From positions 1 to 8,800 of the forward strand of contig JAEVZN010000122.1 of the NCBI GenBank assembly GCA_023392205.1: DNA of 8,800 nt, written 5' to 3'. Shown here piece by piece: positions 6,289 through 8,800 of this stretch (positions are counted from its first letter, which is position 1; each line of letters starts with the position of its first letter). Origin of the DNA: Pseudomonadota bacterium. Lineage in GTDB: Bacteria > Pseudomonadota > Alphaproteobacteria > Rhizobiales > Xanthobacteraceae. The notes under the pieces were generated by a model. That model was given only the letters and a program-made list of their open reading frames with translations, ran no database searches and was not told the DNA's origin. The position numbers and the translations under genes were made by a program.

Positions 6289-6696
6289 GTTTCGATAGTT
6301 TCAATGCATGGCCGGCCGGGCGGCGTGACTGTCGCGCGGCCGTTTGCGTGTCTGCTGCGCGATCAAATCCTGCGCAGCCTGCCGCCTATTCAGGCTTCGG
6401 CGCACCAGCCGCCTTTGGTAATATGCATCTGCGAGTAGAAGCGGTCAGGGCGTGACGCGCCCGGGACATTGCTCGGCAAGGACCGATTTTTATCGTTCTG
6501 GAGCCACGCAATGCCGCAGATCTCGTTCTTTTCGATGTCCGCTGTCCGGGACGTCGCCATGGCGCGCGACGCGCTTTGCGATGCCCGGATTTCGGGCATG
6601 GGACGGATTGGAAATTGGGCAGCGCTCTCTCCGGCATGGCGGTCCCTTGCGTCCCGCAACAGCGGCGCAGGACGCCGCATCTGACTGGAGACAGAC
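6289..6696. other. 408-bp gap with hairpins; no convincing gene
   Basis: This stretch separates the MetE-like and oxygenase genes. It holds the terminator-like hairpin at 6313-6342 and a perfect 7-bp stem, ATGCCCG (6581-6587) with CGGGCAT (6593-6599), over a 5-base loop. A minus-strand frame of 56 codons (6390-6560) has reasonable codon endings and reads DRFYSQMHITKGGWC near its end. It lacks a Shine-Dalgarno sequence and I recognise no family, so I do not call it a gene. A + strand frame (6469-6684) covers part of the same bases and is no better supported. The gap probably contains the oxygenase promoter, but I could not identify convincing -35/-10 elements. Confidence 0.4.
6313..6342 (+). 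terminator. Possible terminator after the MetE-like gene
   Basis: CGGCCGGGCG (6313-6322) pairs with CGCGCGGCCG (6333-6342) at 9 of 10 positions (one G-G mismatch), with a 10-base loop. It starts 25 bases after the stop codon and is followed by only three T residues, so termination strength is doubtful. Confidence 0.35.
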
Positions 6697-7728
6697 ATGA
6701 CCATGACTGCCACGGCCACCTACGACCTGCCCGAACTGAACCGCGAAACCACCTTCGGCGGGCTCGGCACAACCAAGCAGCGCGAAGTGCCGCGCATCGA
6801 CCTCTCCGATTTCGAAGCACGCAAGAACGAGATCGCCGACCAATTGTGGGAGGCCTCGACCGCGATCGGATTCTTCCAGCTCGTCAATCACGGCATCCCG
6901 CAGTCGCAGATCGACGAGGCGTTCGAGATGACCGCGCGCTTTTTCGCGCTGCCGCATGACGTGAAAGCGCAATACCCGCTGCGCAAGGGCACAAATTCGG
7001 GCTGGGAATACAAGAGCCAGGTGCGGCCCTCCACCGGCACCGCCGACAACAAGGAATCCTATCAGGTCACGATCCCGCGCATGGGGCCGCTGAAGCTGTG
7101 GCCGTCCGGCGAGGAATTGCCGGGCTTCAAGGCCACGATGCTGGCGTTCGAGCGCGCCAACTGGGCGGTGGGCATGAAAGTGCTCTCCTGCTTTGCAGAC
7201 AAACTCGGCTTTGCGCCGGATTTCTTCACCGATGCGCACGATCCGCAATCGCCGGAATATCAATGCACGCAACGCCTTTTGCATTACCTGCCGATGGAGA
7301 ATGCGAAGCCCGAAGACTTCACCGGCTGGCGCGCCGGCGCACACACCGATTATGCCTGCCTGACGCTGCTGCATCAGCGCACGGGCCAGGGCGGCCTGCA
7401 ACTCTGCCCCGGCAAGGAAGCCGACGACGAGAGCGGCGAACTCGCCTGGACCGACGTACCCGCCGAGGACGGGATCATCACCTGCAATATCGGCGACATG
7501 CTCAAGCGCTGGAGCGACGACAAGCTGCAATCGACCCTGCATCGCGTACGCATGCCGCATGCAGACGAGTATCTGGGGCCGCGCTACTCGCTGCCTTTCT
7601 TCTGTCAGGCCAATTGCGATGCCATCGTGCAGGGTCCGGGAAAGGTCTATGCGCCGGTGACCGCGCACGACTTCCTGCAACAGCGCATTGCCGCGAACTT
7701 CGCCGCATTGTCCGGCAAGGACGGATAA
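6697..7728 (+). CDS. 2-oxoglutarate/Fe(II)-dependent oxygenase, isopenicillin N synthase-like
   Basis: A 343-residue soluble enzyme of the isopenicillin N synthase/plant dioxygenase type. The N-terminal DIOX_N region is clear: VPRIDLSDF (31-39) and Gly-Phe-Phe-Gln-Leu-Val-Asn-His-Gly-Ile-Pro (58-68). The C-terminal double-stranded beta-helix has all cofactor residues: H216 and D218 in Ala-His-Thr-Asp-Tyr, H282 in Ser-Thr-Leu-His-Arg-Val for iron, and R296-x-S298 in Arg-Tyr-Ser for the 2-oxoglutarate carboxylate. Family members hydroxylate, desaturate or cyclise small molecules. The R-x-S motif makes 2-oxoglutarate use likely. GGAG (6687-6690) six bases before the ATG supports this start. The substrate is unknown. 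Same-strand position downstream of gntR, the TRAP gene and the MetE-like gene suggests that it acts on the same compound, but the 408-bp gap leaves room for separate transcription. Confidence 0.92.
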   Translation: MTMTATATYDLPELNRETTFGGLGTTKQREVPRIDLSDFEARKNEIADQLWEASTAIGFFQLVNHGIPQSQIDEAFEMTARFFALPHDVKAQYPLRKGTNSGWEYKSQVRPSTGTADNKESYQVTIPRMGPLKLWPSGEELPGFKATMLAFERANWAVGMKVLSCFADKLGFAPDFFTDAHDPQSPEYQCTQRLLHYLPMENAKPEDFTGWRAGAHTDYACLTLLHQRTGQGGLQLCPGKEADDESGELAWTDVPAEDGIITCNIGDMLKRWSDDKLQSTLHRVRMPHADEYLGPRYSLPFFCQANCDAIVQGPGKVYAPVTAHDFLQQRIAANFAALSGKDG

Positions 7729-7802
7729 AGACAGTTAACCGGACGTAAAGCCCGGCCTACCCTTGCGGGCATATCTCTTCGAGGATGCTTCAGAATAGCA
7801 TG

Positions 7803-7836
7803 CGCATGTGGCTCCGGTTTCACGGAGTCACATGCG
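7803..7836 (+). repeat. Strong hairpin (14-bp inverted repeat) before a small frame
   Basis: CGCATGTGGCTCCG (7803-7816) and CGGAGTCACATGCG (7823-7836) pair over 14 bp, 13 Watson-Crick and one G-U (7811/7828), around a 6-base loop. No T-run follows, so it is not a normal terminator. It lies 74 bp after the oxygenase stop. Its right arm contains GGAG (7824-7827), nine bases before an ATG at 7837, and that GGAG pairs with CTCC (7812-7815). Confidence 0.75.
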
Positions 7837-8004
7837 ATGTCAGAGCAGTCGCAACCCTATCCCGGCGATAGCGCTGCGAGGTGCGTTCACTTCGCCACGA
7901 TCTCGCCGGCCGGGCAACGCATCAAGGCGCTGCGAAGCTTCGACTGCGTAGCCGCACTTCAATACATCTCGAAAAGATGTCCGAGCGGCGAGAATATCTG
8001 GTGA
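7837..8004 (+). CDS. Small hypothetical protein (55 aa), possibly part of a broken gene
   Basis: A 55-residue reading frame beginning MSEQSQPYPG and ending SGENIW. Its middle (about residues 16-40) has GC-rich third positions and a plausible mix of residues with two Cys, so it looks more protein-like than random. I recognise no family or membrane segment. The ATG abuts the hairpin at 7803-7836, whose right arm supplies a GGAG at good spacing. It overlaps the next frame by 28 bases, at a -1 offset. Inserting one base near the AAAA run at 7972-7975 would join the two into one protein of roughly 117 residues, so this may be the first half of a frameshifted gene. Confidence 0.35.
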   Translation: MSEQSQPYPGDSAARCVHFATISPAGQRIKALRSFDCVAALQYISKRCPSGENIW

Positions 8005-8189
8005 GCCGTTACGGGACGGATCAAACGAATGCGGTCTCGCAGATCAACCGCCTCAATGCCACGTTGAATGAAATACGTAAGAAAATCACAAAGCTGATCG
8101 ACCCCAATACTGGTGCTAAAGAAACCCCGGCCGCCCAAAAGCCGTCTCAGGCGTGCGCACAACGCACAGTCACGAACTGCGAACTATAG
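7977..8189 (+). CDS. Hypothetical 70-aa protein with coiled-coil-like helix
   Basis: A 70-residue frame starting MSERREYLVSRYG. Residues about 17-42 (QTNAVSQINRLNATLNEIRKK and the residues after it) have heptad-like hydrophobic spacing suggesting an amphipathic or coiled-coil helix. A Lys/Pro/Thr-rich tail with two Cys follows. Third-position GC is lower than in the neighbouring genes, by hand count about 60%, which hints at different ancestry or decay. The frame is open upstream to about 7881, but that part is Arg-rich and looks non-coding in this frame. The start has only a weak GAAAAG in front. It may be a stand-alone gene, the second half of a frameshifted gene with 7837-8004, or a remnant. 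It ends 12 bp from the convergent RidA-family gene. Confidence 0.35.
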   Translation: MSERREYLVSRYGTDQTNAVSQINRLNATLNEIRKKITKLIDPNTGAKETPAAQKPSQACAQRTVTNCEL

Positions 8190-8201
8190 GCCAGGCGTCA
8201 T

Positions 8202-8594
8202 TTAGCCGGGAATACGGGCGATGACCTTGATCTCGAAGTCGAACCCCGCAAGCCAGTTCACTCCGACCGCCGTCCAGTTCGGATAAGGAGGTTCCGGGAA
8301 GACTTCACTTTTGACCGCCATGATCGTGCCGAACTGCTTCTCGGGATCAGTATGAAACGTGGTCACATCTACGATGTCGTCAACTCCGCATCCACCCGCT
8401 TTCAAGGTCGCCGCGAGATTGGCGAACGCCAGACGGACCTGCGCCTCGAAATCCGGCTCGGGCGAGCCATCGCTGCGGCTGCCGACCTGACCGGATACGA
8501 ACAGAAGATCGCCCGATCTGATGGCGGCGGAATAGGCGTTCGATATGTAGAGGTCCTGCCGGCCGGCGGGAAACACGGCTTCGCGCTTGGCCAT
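8202..8594 (-). CDS. RidA (YjgF/YER057c/UK114) family protein, arginine-lacking type
   Basis: A 130-residue protein of normal RidA length. Family motifs are clear: Gly-Asp-Leu-Leu-Phe-Val-Ser-Gly-Gln-Val-Gly (28-38), a central Ala-Phe-Ala-Asn-Leu helix (56-60), and the C-terminal Phe-Glu-Ile-Lys-Val-Ile-Ala strand (120-126). Classical RidA hydrolyses reactive enamine/imine intermediates such as 2-aminoacrylate using an arginine (R105 in E. coli) in Pro-x-Arg-Ser. Here the matching segment reads Pro-Asn-Trp-Thr, so the arginine is replaced by Trp107. Canonical deaminase activity is therefore doubtful, as in the Rid subfamilies that lack this residue. The frame is open far upstream, but the ATG at 8594 gives the family N-terminus and has AGGAG (8603-8607) at ideal spacing. 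It lies 89 bp downstream of another minus-strand gene and could share its transcript. Confidence 0.9.
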   Translation of the reverse strand: MAKREAVFPAGRQDLYISNAYSAAIRSGDLLFVSGQVGSRSDGSPEPDFEAQVRLAFANLAATLKAGGCGVDDIVDVTTFHTDPEKQFGTIMAVKSEVFPEPPYPNWTAVGVNWLAGFDFEIKVIARIPG

Positions 8595-8683
8595 ATCGAA
8601 TTCTCCTGCAATGGGACGCTGGAAAGCTGTGAGGTCGAATAACGATCGCTGCGCGGTCGCGCTTGGATGCAATGCAGTGTTCG

Positions 8684-8800
8684 TCAGGCGTGGGCCTTGC
8701 GCTTGAAGAAATAGTGCAGCACGAAATGTCCCGGAGAGACGACCGCCACCAGTTCCCATCCATCGGCCCCCAGCTTCCCGAGAGCGGCGGAATCCAGGGT
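8684..8800 (-). CDS. Partial: C-terminal end of a DUF4177-like small protein
   Basis: The last 38 codons of a minus-strand gene that enters from beyond the right edge. The visible part contains Leu-Gly-Ala-Asp-Gly-Trp-Glu-Leu-Val-Ala-Val-Val (residues 10-21 of the fragment), then a short turn and Leu-His-Tyr-Phe-Phe-Lys-Arg-Lys (28-35) before the TGA. A Leu-Gly-x-x-Gly-Trp-Glu-Leu-Val block followed by a Tyr-Phe-Phe-Lys-Arg strand is the pattern of DUF4177 and similar small domains of unknown function. The start codon and N-terminal part are outside the window. It is oriented like the RidA-family gene, 89 bp upstream of it. Confidence 0.6.
   Translation of the reverse strand, partial: TLDSAALGKLGADGWELVAVVSPGHFVLHYFFKRKAHA

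Noticed and set aside
6490..7680. Minus-strand open frame (396 codons) opposite the oxygenase
   Set aside because: It is an antisense shadow; the + strand product has the complete Fe(II)/2-oxoglutarate motif set.
7750..7770. Terminator after the oxygenase gene (GCCCG...CGGGC)
   Set aside because: It is only a 5-bp stem with an 11-base loop and no T-run.
7965..8004. Programmed -1 frameshift joining the two small frames
   Set aside because: The region reads TCG AAA AGA in the first frame, which is not a good slippery heptamer; mutation or separate genes are more likely.

Overview
This GC-rich window looks like chromosomal DNA from an alphaproteobacterium, probably of the Hyphomicrobiales (Bradyrhizobium/Xanthobacteraceae-like). 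That placement rests on codon bias, gene types and compact layout. It is an inference, because no rRNA or other marker gene is present. I see no tRNA, rRNA, CRISPR array, insertion sequence or integrase.

Left part (28-3013): a ZIP-like eight-segment membrane protein, a 52-residue membrane protein of DUF5993 type, and a DsbB-type thiol oxidoreductase follow one another on the + strand. A YdjM/DUF457-type membrane-bound metal-dependent hydrolase comes next. It converges, with a 7-bp gap, on a minus-strand ArsC/Spx-like reductase (YffB type). The DsbB-like protein has its second cysteine pair after an extra fifth membrane segment instead of in the usual second periplasmic loop.

Middle part (3014-7728): a GntR/FCD regulator, divergent from the ArsC-like gene, heads a + strand series. 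It is followed by a TRAP-type periplasmic solute-binding protein without its membrane subunits, a stand-alone MetE catalytic-domain homologue with an intact zinc site, and, after a 408-bp gap, an isopenicillin-N-synthase-type 2-oxoglutarate/Fe(II) oxygenase. Two near-palindromic sites of the kind bound by GntR/FCD proteins lie in the regulator's upstream region. I read this as a small uptake and catabolic locus for an unidentified organic acid or methylated/sulfur compound. The substrate cannot be told from sequence.

Right part (7729-8800): a strong hairpin sits just before a 55-codon reading frame and contains that frame's possible ribosome binding site. This frame overlaps a second, 70-codon coiled-coil-like frame. 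Both are unassigned and may be one broken gene. They converge on a minus-strand RidA-family gene lacking the usual catalytic arginine. Upstream of that is the 3' end of a DUF4177-like small protein that runs off the right edge.

The most interesting points are the rearranged DsbB cysteine layout with its small partner, the GntR/TRAP/MetE-core/2OG oxygenase locus, and the hairpin with overlapping frames near 7800-8190. Nothing here amounts to a clearly new system.
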